The notes under the pieces: generated by a model
Told to the model about the DNA's origin: nothing
Database searches by the model: none
Seen by the model: the letters and a program-made list of their open reading frames with translations, nothing else
Shown here: piece by piece, positions 6,961 to 14,713 of the stretch
Layout: the number at the start of each line of letters is the position of its first letter
Position numbering within the stretch: position 1 is the first letter of the stretch
Translations under genes and position numbers: made by a program
NCBI GenBank assembly: GCA_050287725.1
Contig: JBNKCL010000102.1
Coordinates: 1-37,100 of the forward strand
Direction: 5' to 3'
Source of the DNA: CBFDBF01 sp050287725
Lineage (GTDB): Bacteria; Pseudomonadota; Gammaproteobacteria; Chromatiales; Chromatiaceae
Length of the DNA: 37,100 bases

Positions 6961-8382
6961 TTACTTGTTCAGCATCGCCCGGAGCGCGTTGCGGTCCAAC
7001 TTGGCCATCTGGTTTTTTGGCAGGTCTTTCACGCAAATAAATTCCCGCGGCCGCAGGGTGTTGGGCAGGTGCTCCCGGACCCACGCCTCCGCTTCCGCGG
7101 CAGCAACCGCCCCGCAATAGAACGCCACCAACCGATGGCCCCAGACCGGGTCCGGGCGGGCGGCGACCGCCACCGGTCCGAGGCCGGGACAGTCGCGGAG
7201 CGCCTGTTCCACCTCCAGCGGATGGATGGTTTTTCCGCCCACTACCAGCAGGTCGTCGGCCCGGCCCAGGATGCGCAGGCGGCCCGTTGTGTCCACCTCT
7301 CCGAGATCGCCGGTTTCGAGCCATCCTTGTTCCTGAATACCGACGCCGGGCCGGCGTTCCGGATTGGCGTAGCCGGCCATCACCGCCGGTCCGCGCACCC
7401 GGAGGATGCCGTGTTCGGAGCGGGCGACCTCGAAACCCTCCAACGGCATACCAACCGATCCCTCCTCCAAGCCGGAATCGTTGCCGCAGTCGGTGGCCAA
7501 CTGGGAACCGGTTTCGCTCATGCCGTAGCTGACGCACAGAGGCCAGCCGGCGGTATGGGCGCGCCGGGCCAGTTCCGGATCCAGGGGGCCGCCGCCGAGC
7601 AACGCCACCCGCAGGCTTGCAGCCGGCGGGGTCGAACCGGCAAGCTCCAACAGCCGGTCGAGCATGGGCGGCACCAGGGAGATGTGGGTGATGTCGTGCT
7701 GCTGTAGTGCCGACCAAACCGCCCCGACGTCGAACCGGTCGTGCAGTTCCATGCAGGCCCCTGGCCCCAGGCAGCGGTAGAGGATGGAGGCGCCGCCGAT
7801 ATGGTGCAGAGGCAGGCAGTTCAGCCAGCGGTCGCCGGCTTCCAGCTTCAGGCGTTGTTGGGAGGCGTGCACTGCGGCCGCGAGGTTGGATTGGGTAAGC
7901 ATCACCCCCCGGGGTTCGCCGGTGGTGCCGCTGGTGGCGATGATGAGCTGGGTGGCATCGGGGGAGGGGGCGGACGGCGCCGCCATGGGAAGGGGTTCCG
8001 TTTCCTTCCGGAGTGCGGCCTCCGGCAGGAGGGCGATCTCCGGGGGTAGCTCTCCGTCCTCTTCCGCCGCGATCAGGAAGGAGCAGCCGGACTGTTGCAA
8101 CAGCCGGTTGCGGCGTTCGGGGGAGGTCCCGGTCGCCAGCGGCAGGCAGGCGATCCCGAGCCGCAGGGCGGCGTGCAACAGCAATACGGTGGTCAGCGGG
8201 GAGAGGTTGTGCGCCAGCGCCATGCCGGGCCGGACCCCGGCCGTCCAGAGGGCGGAGGCGAGGCGCGCCACCTCCCGCTCCAGTTCACCATAGCTCCAGA
8301 GGTCGGCGCCGTGCCGCAAAGCGGGGGCGCCCGGGTTGCAGGCGGCGTGTTCGGAGAGTCTGCGGTTCAGGTCGGGCAGCAC
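6961..8382 (-). CDS. menE: o-Succinylbenzoate-CoA ligase (MenE)
   Basis: A 473-residue member of the ANL adenylating-enzyme superfamily, predicted to activate o-succinylbenzoate to its CoA thioester. The phosphate-binding loop is TSGTTGEPRG at 150-159, the aromatic/ATP motif is SYGMSETG, the hinge region is TGDLGEVDTTGRLRILGR followed by DDLLVVGGK, and the C-terminal catalytic lysine is in PKNQMAKLDR. Length and the lack of extra domains suit MenE. MenC and a DHNA-CoA-type thioesterase nearby support the substrate choice over a generic acyl-CoA synthetase. The start codon is GTG, with a poor ribosome-binding site. It is transcribed toward the thioesterase gene. Confidence 0.85.
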   Translation of the reverse strand: MLPDLNRRLSEHAACNPGAPALRHGADLWSYGELEREVARLASALWTAGVRPGMALAHNLSPLTTVLLLHAALRLGIACLPLATGTSPERRNRLLQQSGCSFLIAAEEDGELPPEIALLPEAALRKETEPLPMAAPSAPSPDATQLIIATSGTTGEPRGVMLTQSNLAAAVHASQQRLKLEAGDRWLNCLPLHHIGGASILYRCLGPGACMELHDRFDVGAVWSALQQHDITHISLVPPMLDRLLELAGSTPPAASLRVALLGGGPLDPELARRAHTAGWPLCVSYGMSETGSQLATDCGNDSGLEEGSVGMPLEGFEVARSEHGILRVRGPAVMAGYANPERRPGVGIQEQGWLETGDLGEVDTTGRLRILGRADDLLVVGGKTIHPLEVEQALRDCPGLGPVAVAARPDPVWGHRLVAFYCGAVAAAEAEAWVREHLPNTLRPREFICVKDLPKNQMAKLDRNALRAMLNK

Positions 8383-8440
8383 GGGTCGAGGCCGGGTGGT
8401 TCAGGAATGTGGATACCTTAGCACGCCATGGTGAGCGTGC

Positions 8441-8531
8441 CCTCCCCGCGAGTGGGGAGGTTTAGGGTGGAGAGTCTTGGGAATGGGTTTTATCGGCTCC
8501 CCTTCCTAGCCTCCCCCACTCGTGGGGGAGG
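8441..8531. repeat. Pair of CTCCCC/GGGGAG palindromes
   Basis: Two short hairpins sit in the spacer upstream of menE. The first is CCTCCCC-GCGAGT-GGGGAGG at 8441-8460. The second is CCTCCCCCAC-TC-GTGGGGGAGG at 8510-8531. Their sequences are near mirror copies of each other, so the whole 90-bp block can also form a larger inverted repeat. Neither has a T-run. Relatives occur at 6932-6954 and 35387-35412. Confidence 0.7.
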
Positions 8532-8560
8532 GACTGGATTCCGGCCTTCTTGGGGTTTCT

Positions 8561-8626
8561 GTGGGAGCCCAGTCCTCTGGGCGAAACGTAAGCCGATTCA
8601 ATCGCCCGGTGACCGGGCTCCTACAC
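8561..8626. repeat. REP pair in opposite orientation (BIME-like)
   Basis: GTGGGAGCCCAGTCCTCTGG followed by GCGA starts at 8561. Its inverted relative reads GTGTAGGAGCCCGGTCACCG then GGCGA on the minus strand and covers 8602-8626. Each has the GTAGGAGC head and a short GC-rich hairpin typical of REP elements in Pseudomonas/Xanthomonas-like genomes. No RAYT (REP-associated tyrosine transposase) gene is in the window. Confidence 0.75.
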
Positions 8627-8667
8627 GAAAACTTTGTGAGTTCGGTGGTTAGAGTGCGGGTGAATCT

Positions 8668-8696
8668 ACAGAGGAGGTGCGGCTTTCGCCGCGTGA
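8668..8696 (+). repeat. Third REP-like element
   Basis: After ACAGAGGAGGTGC a GCGGC-TTTC-GCCGC hairpin follows, matching the common GTAGGAGCGGCTTTCGCCGCG form of REP with a few changes. It lies 7 nt from the acylphosphatase stop codon and may shape the 3' end of that minus-strand transcript. Confidence 0.55.
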
Positions 8697-8702
8697 CTTT
8701 AT

Positions 8703-9038
8703 CTAGAGAAACATTTCTATACCGGTGCTCCAACGGAAGGAGTCCACATTCTCGGTAGTGACCTGATGTCTCTCGAACGGGATCCGTTCGTTCTCCGGCA
8801 GGGGGGCGAGCCGTGTCACGCGGGCGCCCCAGGAGTTGATCTCCCGGTCGGAGGTCAGCCCCGCAGTGATCTCCTCGATCTTGACCGGATCACCGGCCAG
8901 CAGGAATGCGACGCTGCCGTCCGGCATGTTGCTGGCGGCGGCGCGGAGGTCGCGCTTCTGGGCGGCGCGGATCAGGGTTTGGCGGAACATCACCCCCTGG
9001 ACCCGCCCTTCCGCCCGGAAATGGCGTTCGCTGGTCAT
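8703..9038 (-). CDS. acyP: Acylphosphatase
   Basis: A 111-residue small enzyme that hydrolyses acyl phosphates such as carbamoyl phosphate or acetyl phosphate. The anion-binding loop GRVQGVMFR (11-19) contains the catalytic arginine R19. The second catalytic residue is the asparagine in SNMPDGSV (N37). The domain normally ends near residue 90; here about 20 extra C-terminal residues follow, which I do not recognise. It lies downstream of adk on the same strand, but a strong adk terminator stands between them, so it probably has its own promoter or relies on read-through. Confidence 0.9.
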   Translation of the reverse strand: MTSERHFRAEGRVQGVMFRQTLIRAAQKRDLRAAASNMPDGSVAFLLAGDPVKIEEITAGLTSDREINSWGARVTRLAPLPENERIPFERHQVTTENVDSFRWSTGIEMFL

Positions 9039-9060
9039 GGCGTTATTTCCGTATCAAATA

Positions 9061-9106
9061 AAAAAAGGGCCGGGAGACGATACACAGAGTATCGCATGCC
9101 CGGCCC
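9061..9106 (-). terminator. Rho-independent terminator of adk
   Basis: GGGCCGGG (9067-9074) pairs with CCCGGCCC (9099-9106), with an inner CGATAC/GTATCG stem (9078-9083 with 9089-9094). On the minus strand the hairpin is followed by a T-run, seen as AAAAAA at 9061-9066. It fits a strong terminator 29 nt after the adk stop. Confidence 0.9.
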
Positions 9107-9134
9107 CTTCGGTACGGTCAGAGGACCGCGGGGA

Positions 9135-9776
9135 TCAGCCGCCGATCTTCTCCTGGATGGAGGCGACCACGGCGTCGCTGGAGGTGGCGTTCACGTCCAG
9201 CAGCAGCCCTTCGGCGCGGTAGAAATCCACCAGCGGGGCGGTCTTCTCGTTGTAGACGTCCAGCCGGTTGGAGATTGCCTCTTCGGTCTCGTCATCGCGC
9301 TGCACGATCTTGCCGCCGCATTTGTCGCAGACCCCTTCCACCTTCGGGGGCATGGACTTGACGTTGTAGATGGCGCCGCAGTCGACACAGGTGCGGCGGG
9401 TGGTCAGGCGGTCCAGGATCACCTCACGCGGCACGTCCAGGTTGACGGCGGCCTGCAGGGTGATACCCAGATCGGCCAGCAGGACCTTGAGTTGTTCGGC
9501 CTGGGGGATGGTGCGCGGGAAACCGTCCAACAGGAAGCCGGCCTTGCAGTCGTCCTCTTTCAGGCGTTCCTTCATGATGCCCATGATCAGTTCGTCCGGC
9601 ACCAGGTCGCCGGCATCCATGAAGGCCTTGGCCTGTTTGCCCAGCTCGGTGCCCTCTTTGACGGCGGCGCGCAGGATGTCGCCGGTGGAAATCTGGACGG
9701 AACCGTCCAGTTTGGTCAGCATCTTGGCTACGGTGCCCTTGCCGGCACCCGGGGCGCCCAAAAGAATCAGTCTCAT
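9135..9776 (-). CDS. adk: Adenylate kinase
   Basis: A 213-residue cytoplasmic enzyme interconverting ATP + AMP and 2 ADP. P-loop GAPGAGKGT at 7-15; AMP-binding TGDILRAAV at 31-39; DGFPRT at 84-89; LID from about 122 to 160. The LID carries four cysteines (C130, C133, C150, C153), the zinc-type LID of Gram-positive and some proteobacterial enzymes; E. coli Adk instead has a hydrogen-bonded His/Ser/Asp/Thr set. It is the long bacterial form. ATG 9776 lies just downstream of GAGGAAAACCG. A strong terminator follows. Confidence 0.97.
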   Translation of the reverse strand: MRLILLGAPGAGKGTVAKMLTKLDGSVQISTGDILRAAVKEGTELGKQAKAFMDAGDLVPDELIMGIMKERLKEDDCKAGFLLDGFPRTIPQAEQLKVLLADLGITLQAAVNLDVPREVILDRLTTRRTCVDCGAIYNVKSMPPKVEGVCDKCGGKIVQRDDETEEAISNRLDVYNEKTAPLVDFYRAEGLLLDVNATSSDAVVASIQEKIGG

Positions 9777-10013
9777 CGGTTTTCCTCTAAATATTCACAA
9801 AGTAACGAATTTTGCGGCCGAATCGCGTGGCCGTGCGTGTCGCCGCGCATTTTGCCCTTTGGCGGGCAGATGTTCAACAACAGGCGGGGATTTTCCGGGA
9901 AAAACCGGTCCCAAGGCGCCGTTTCGGATCAAGAATCCTCCTCTGCAGCCGCTAACCCAAAGAGGCGTATACACGGCATTTTCGGGATTCATACCAGGCG
10001 GTGACGTAAAAGA

Positions 10014-11738
10014 ATGACGGAACGGATTCTCATAGTCGACGACGACCCACAGATTCTACAGGGGTATCGCCGAACCCTCGGAAGACAGTTTCCGCTGGAC
10101 CTTGCTGGCAGCGGACGGGAGGCGTTGGAGCAGGTACGTAACTTCGGACCATATGCGGTGGTGGTCTCCGATATACGCATGCCGGGAATGGATGGCCTGA
10201 CTCTGTTGGAGCATGTTCGGCTTGAAGCGCCGGATACGGTTCGGATTCTGCTGACCGGCTACGCCGACCGCGAGACCGCAATGGAGGCGGTCAATCGGGA
10301 TCAGGTATTCCGCTTTCTTTCCAAACCCTGCAGTTCCGACGAGCTGCTGAAGGTACTGCAGGATGCACTGGCGTACTACCGGCAGACGCAGGAGCGGGAA
10401 GCGACGCTGCTGCGGTCGGTCGCCGAGGTGCGGGATCTGGAGGACAGGCTCGACTACCAATCCCGGCATGACACCCTTACCGGGTTGGCGAATCGGAAAG
10501 TGTTCGAACAGCGCCTGGAAGCGGCGTTGGAAACGGCGCAAAGCGAGGGACGGGAACACGCGCTGGTATACATCGATCTCGATCATGTCCATGCGGTTAA
10601 CAACGCCTGCGGCCACACCGCCGGTGATGAACTGTTGCGTCAAGTCGCGTTGCTGCTTTCAAACCACCGGCGCAAGGCGGATTTGGTTGCGCGCTTGGGA
10701 GGGGATCACTTTGCCCTGTTGCTGGAAGATTGCTCTCTGGGTCGAGCCCAGGGTCTGGCCGACGGGATGTTGCAGGCGATTCGACAACATTCGTTTGAGT
10801 GGGAAGACCTGCAACTGGCGTTGAGCGCCAGCATCGGACTGATCCCGATCACCCGGGAGAGCGGTGGAGTGGGCGCCCTGTTTAATGCCGCCGAGACCGC
10901 CTGCAATGTGGCCAAGGACAGCGGTCGCAGTCGGGTGCATATCGCGGGGGAGGGAGACCAACAGCTTACCGAGCGGCTGAGTCAGGCGCAGTGGATCGCC
11001 AGGATCCAGAAGGCGTTGGTGGAAGACCGTTTTGAGCTCTACTTTCAGATGATCATGCCGGTCGGTCCGAATCGCGAGACAGGCGATCATTTTGAATTAT
11101 TGATCCGAATGCGGGGCGAGGACGGTACCATTCTTCCCCCGGCTAATTTTTTACCGGCGGCGGAACGCTATCATCTCTCGTCGCAGCTTGACCGGTGGGT
11201 GATCAGAACTGCGGTAAATTGGTTCAAACAACACCCGGAGAGCTATCAACGTCTATCGCTCTGTTCCATCAATCTCTCCGGTCATTCGCTTGGGGATCGC
11301 GAGATGCTGGAGATGATTCACAAGACCTTCGATGCCGCTGATTTGCCGACTGGGAAGATCTGCTTCGAGGTCACCGAAACCGCCGCCATCTCACAGATGA
11401 ACCAGGCGGTGCAATTTATCAGGATACTGAAACAAGCGGGCTTTCTGTTTGCCCTGGACGACTTCGGAAGCGGCCTTTCGTCATTCGGTTATCTTCGGAA
11501 TCTGCCGGTGGATTTCCTCAAGATCGACGGTATGTTCGTGAAAAGTATGGATCAGGATGCAGTGGATTTCGCCATGGTGAAGTCCATCAACGAGATCGGG
11601 CATGTAATGGGCAAGAAGACGATTGCCGAGTATGTGGAAAACGAGGAAATTATGAAGCAACTGCAACATCTCGGTGTGGATTATGTCCAGGGTTATGCGA
11701 TCGGGCGCCCCCGGCCGCTGGATGAATTGGTGCGATGA
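10014..11738 (+). CDS. Response regulator with GGDEF and EAL domains (c-di-GMP phosphodiesterase candidate)
   Basis: A 574-residue protein: receiver (residues 4-120, acidic pocket D9/D10, phospho-acceptor D53 in VSDIRMPGMDG, conserved K104), GGDEF (about 147-310) and EAL (about 325-570). The GGDEF signature is GGDHF at 229-233: the catalytic-site Glu is His, so diguanylate cyclase activity is doubtful and the domain may only bind GTP. The EAL domain keeps the residues known to be needed: E361 (ELLIRM), N420 (INLS), E452, D482/D483 (DDFGSG), K503, E539 and Q559. I therefore predict a phosphorylation-controlled c-di-GMP phosphodiesterase. The gene overlaps the next by 4 nt (ATGA), so the two are translationally coupled. 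No histidine kinase lies in the window. Confidence 0.93.
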   Translation: MTERILIVDDDPQILQGYRRTLGRQFPLDLAGSGREALEQVRNFGPYAVVVSDIRMPGMDGLTLLEHVRLEAPDTVRILLTGYADRETAMEAVNRDQVFRFLSKPCSSDELLKVLQDALAYYRQTQEREATLLRSVAEVRDLEDRLDYQSRHDTLTGLANRKVFEQRLEAALETAQSEGREHALVYIDLDHVHAVNNACGHTAGDELLRQVALLLSNHRRKADLVARLGGDHFALLLEDCSLGRAQGLADGMLQAIRQHSFEWEDLQLALSASIGLIPITRESGGVGALFNAAETACNVAKDSGRSRVHIAGEGDQQLTERLSQAQWIARIQKALVEDRFELYFQMIMPVGPNRETGDHFELLIRMRGEDGTILPPANFLPAAERYHLSSQLDRWVIRTAVNWFKQHPESYQRLSLCSINLSGHSLGDREMLEMIHKTFDAADLPTGKICFEVTETAAISQMNQAVQFIRILKQAGFLFALDDFGSGLSSFGYLRNLPVDFLKIDGMFVKSMDQDAVDFAMVKSINEIGHVMGKKTIAEYVENEEIMKQLQHLGVDYVQGYAIGRPRPLDELVR

Positions 11739-12895
11739 ATATGGATACAAATCAGGAAAAAGTGTTGTTGGTAGATGACAACCAAAATCTATTGTCGGCC
11801 GTAAAGCGTCAATTCCATAATAAGATTGATTTGGTGACGGCGCCGGGTGGCGAGGACGGGCTGGCGGCCATCGAGTATGAAGGTCCGTTTGCGGTGGTGG
11901 TATCCGATATGCAGATGCCGTATATGGACGGGGTGGAGTTTCTTGCCAAGGTGAAAGAGGTTTCGCCCGACAGCATTCGTATGATGTTGACCGGCAACGC
12001 CAATCTTCAGGTGGCGATGGACTCGGTCAATGAGGGTAACATCTTCCGCTTTCTCACCAAACCGTGCAGTCAGGAGGTGTTGTACGATGCGGTGCTTGCC
12101 GGGCTGAAGCAGTATCGCCTGCATCAGGCAGAGAAAGAACTGCTGAATCGTACCCTCAAGGGTGCGGTTGCGCTGTTGACCGATGTATTGAGTCTGGTGA
12201 ATCCGGTGGCGTTCAGCCGCGCCTCGCGCATCAAACGCTATGTGGGAATGATGGTGGGGGCGATGAAGCTGGAGGATGCCTGGAGTTATGAATTGGCGGC
12301 GATGCTGGTTCAGCTCGGTTGTATCGCATTGCCGCAGGAGCTGATGGAGAAGGCATCGTCCGGCGCGGAACTGAGCGACGAGGAGCGGAAGGTGTTTGCC
12401 ACCCATCCGGGGGTCGCCAGCCGGCTGTTGCAGCATATCCCGCGGTTGGAGACGGTGGCCGCCATGGTGGCCCGGCAGCAGGAGAGCGGCGACCTGCCGA
12501 AACTGAGTGAGCCGTTCAGCGAAGAGGACAAGGCGGTGTTGGGCGGACATCTGCTGAAGGTTGCGATCGCCTATGACGATCAGCTCAGTGCCGGTAAAGG
12601 GGATGCGGAAGCGATCGCCTATCTACGTTCCGATCCGCATGCCTACGATCCCGGCATCGTGGAAGTCCTGGACAGCGTAAGCGGCGATCAGCATGCCGTG
12701 AAGATCGTTTCGCTGGAGGTTTCCCAACTGAAACCCGGTATGATCATCGATCAGGATATCAGCAGCAAATCCGGGGTGTTGTTCGTAGCGAAGGGGCAGG
12801 AAGTATCACCGACTCTTTACTATCGGTTATTGGGATTGCAAGAGAGCGGCTTGATTTCCGGAACCTTGCGGATGGTGGTGCGGAAAGAGGAGTGA
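11735..12895 (+). CDS. Response regulator with degenerate HD-GYP-type output domain
   Basis: A 386-residue protein with an N-terminal receiver (VDDNQ at 13-17, phospho-acceptor D58 in SDMQMPYMDG, K109 in FLTKPC), very similar in layout to the receiver of the upstream gene. Residues about 145-265 resemble the HD-GYP fold of RpfG-type proteins. The HD pair is replaced by V192-Q193 (AMLVQLGCIALP) and the later HHE cluster by RQQE (247-250); the H of FATHPG (H224) is retained. Metal binding and phosphodiesterase activity are therefore unlikely. A C-terminal part (about 320-386) has beta-rich repeats of the kind that follow such domains. It is coupled to the GGDEF-EAL gene by a 4-nt overlap and probably acts as a regulatory partner. 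Confidence 0.87.
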   Translation: MNMDTNQEKVLLVDDNQNLLSAVKRQFHNKIDLVTAPGGEDGLAAIEYEGPFAVVVSDMQMPYMDGVEFLAKVKEVSPDSIRMMLTGNANLQVAMDSVNEGNIFRFLTKPCSQEVLYDAVLAGLKQYRLHQAEKELLNRTLKGAVALLTDVLSLVNPVAFSRASRIKRYVGMMVGAMKLEDAWSYELAAMLVQLGCIALPQELMEKASSGAELSDEERKVFATHPGVASRLLQHIPRLETVAAMVARQQESGDLPKLSEPFSEEDKAVLGGHLLKVAIAYDDQLSAGKGDAEAIAYLRSDPHAYDPGIVEVLDSVSGDQHAVKIVSLEVSQLKPGMIIDQDISSKSGVLFVAKGQEVSPTLYYRLLGLQESGLISGTLRMVVRKEE

Positions 12896-12903
12896 GGTGA
12901 ATT

Positions 12904-14133
12904 TCAGTCCATTTGGGTTTCTTCATCCGACTCCTTCGGTTGTTCGATTCCCAGTTGCTCCCAGGTGGCGAGATGGTCACGCAGGCCGATGCGTTGCAGG
13001 TATTCCAGGTCGATCGTATCGCCACCACCTGGTACGACGTGCGCGGCCAGGCTGTTGGCGACATGCACGGCAGTAAGCGGTGAAAACGGATGTGGCGGTG
13101 CCAGGGATGGTGTGTGGTGAAAGGCAATCGCCTCCACCACCGGGTCGCTGAATCCCCAGAGGCTGAGCAGGTAGGCGCCCAATTCCGCATGCGTGGCTCC
13201 GAACTGTTCCCGCTCCGCCTCGTAAAGCGGGATTTGCTGTTGTATGGAGAGCTTGCTGGCTTCCGCGTACTCCCGGGGCAGGTTGGCGATCAGCACCAGC
13301 ATGCCGAGCTCGTGGAGCAAACCGCTCAGCAGACAATATTCCTGCAGCAAAGGTTCGGCATCTTCCGCAATTGCAATCAGCCGGGCATACATGCCGACCC
13401 AGTTGCAGTGGTCCCAGAGTGTCGCAAGCGAGAATTTCGGCATCAGACGGCTATCGGCCTTGAATTGAGAAAAGATCCCGACCGAAAGCACCAGACTTCT
13501 GATGATCTCGATACCCAGCAGGGTCGCCGCTTCGGACGGGTCTGTGACATGCCGTCCTAAACCGAAAAAAGCGGAGTTAACCAATTGCAGGATTTTGGCG
13601 GTCATCGCCGGATCCTTGCCGATGGTGGTGCCGATCGTCCGCAATGAAGTGTTGTCGTTGGAGAGCTGTTGCGTGATTTCGGTGTAGACCGCGGGCAATA
13701 CCGGCAGTGTCCGAATGCCGGTCACCAGACTGCGCAGGCGTTCATTCCCAAGCGTTGCTTGCAGGTTGAAGGCCCGTTGCAGTGCGTTCTCCAACTTTCC
13801 TTTATCGCTGGGTTTGGAGAGATACTGGTGAGCGATCATCACCGATTTTAAGGCCATGTCCTGGCTGGACTGTCCCGAAAGAATGATGCGCACCATTTGC
13901 GGATAGCGTGCCGCTACGATAGAGAGCAGTTCCGCCCCGCTCATCCCCGGCATCCGCATGTCGGTAATCAGGGCGTCGTAGGGTTCTTTCTCCAACAGTT
14001 GCAGGGCTTCTTGGGCGCTGGTAGTGAAGGACATGTCCCAAATCTCCCGTTGCTGCCGCAACGAGCGCCGCAGCCCGTCCAGCAGGCTTTGTTCGTCATC
14101 GACGAAAAGGATTCGTTTTTTCATTTGTTCCAT
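12904..14133 (-). CDS. Response regulator with HDOD output domain
   Basis: A 409-residue protein: receiver (VDDEQ at 11-15, phospho-acceptor D58 in TDMRMPGMSG) followed by an HDOD domain starting around LPVLPAVYTEI (about 143). The HDOD part shows DPAMTAKILQLVNSAFFG, the usual helix bundle, and HELGMLVL, with later FHHTP. HDOD proteins are non-enzymatic relatives of HD hydrolases that work in signalling, chemotaxis-linked gene control and stress responses. It is convergent with the preceding two-gene operon, with 8 nt between stop codons, so three receivers with c-di-GMP-related or HD-like outputs are clustered. No sensor kinase is adjacent. The ATG codon used is at 14133. Confidence 0.92.
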   Translation of the reverse strand: MEQMKKRILFVDDEQSLLDGLRRSLRQQREIWDMSFTTSAQEALQLLEKEPYDALITDMRMPGMSGAELLSIVAARYPQMVRIILSGQSSQDMALKSVMIAHQYLSKPSDKGKLENALQRAFNLQATLGNERLRSLVTGIRTLPVLPAVYTEITQQLSNDNTSLRTIGTTIGKDPAMTAKILQLVNSAFFGLGRHVTDPSEAATLLGIEIIRSLVLSVGIFSQFKADSRLMPKFSLATLWDHCNWVGMYARLIAIAEDAEPLLQEYCLLSGLLHELGMLVLIANLPREYAEASKLSIQQQIPLYEAEREQFGATHAELGAYLLSLWGFSDPVVEAIAFHHTPSLAPPHPFSPLTAVHVANSLAAHVVPGGGDTIDLEYLQRIGLRDHLATWEQLGIEQPKESDEETQMD

Positions 14134-14713
14134 TTTTATTCTTGTTGTCCAAATCGGAAGACGGAAGTTGCGGGTGCCATTCCGGGATGGGTTGTTTTCT
14201 GAATTGTACCTCCATATTTGCAGGCGATCCCATCGTAAGCGAAGTCCGGCCCCGGCCGGGCGGGCATCTTCCCTATCTGTGGAGCGTATCCGGCCGCACG
14301 CATTTATGAATTTAATTCCTGATAGGGGGGCTGAATACGGCGGTACCGGTCTGCGCGCAGAGAGGAATCACCCGTACGCCGCCGTAGTAGGAACCCCCTC
14401 CGATGGTGGAACCCGTCGTGACCGATTCCACCCGGCACGGTGCCGCTCCGGAAACCGTCGGCTCCGGTTGCTGGTGCGGTTGTAGAGGTTTGGCTTGTTT
14501 CTTCATCAGGCTCTGCAATTCCCTGAGACACCCACGCGGTTCCGGATGACTGAGTGTGATTCGCCGTTTCTTGAACGGCGCTCCGTTGGTATGGGGTTAT
14601 TATGGTATGTCGGTGGATAAAGTCTAGAATCGCACGTCAGCTATAAGGTAATTCCTTTATACCGAAAGGTGGTGTTGCTTGAATGGCCGTCACAAATCAA
14701 CAACAATCATCGT
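14134..14713. other. Long spacer, no secure gene
   Basis: 580 nt between divergent genes. One minus-strand frame (about 14312-14596) is open without an ATG until an internal MKKQAKPLQPHQQP, and contains a Gly/Ser/Tyr stretch (TGSTIGGGSYYGGV); I do not recognise it. A hairpin CGCCGTT-TCTTG-AACGGCG lies at 14562-14580, and a TATAAGG/CCTTTATA inverted repeat lies near 14642-14661 upstream of the oxidoreductase gene. The promoters of both flanking genes should be here. Confidence 0.45.

Noticed and set aside
6961..8382. menE as a generic long-chain acyl-CoA synthetase
   Set aside because: Its context with menC and a DHNA-CoA-type thioesterase, and its length, favour MenE, although only a substrate test would settle it.
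8766..10004. 412-residue open frame on the plus strand spanning acyP and adk
   Set aside because: Both minus-strand genes have complete catalytic motifs, and a terminator lies inside this frame.
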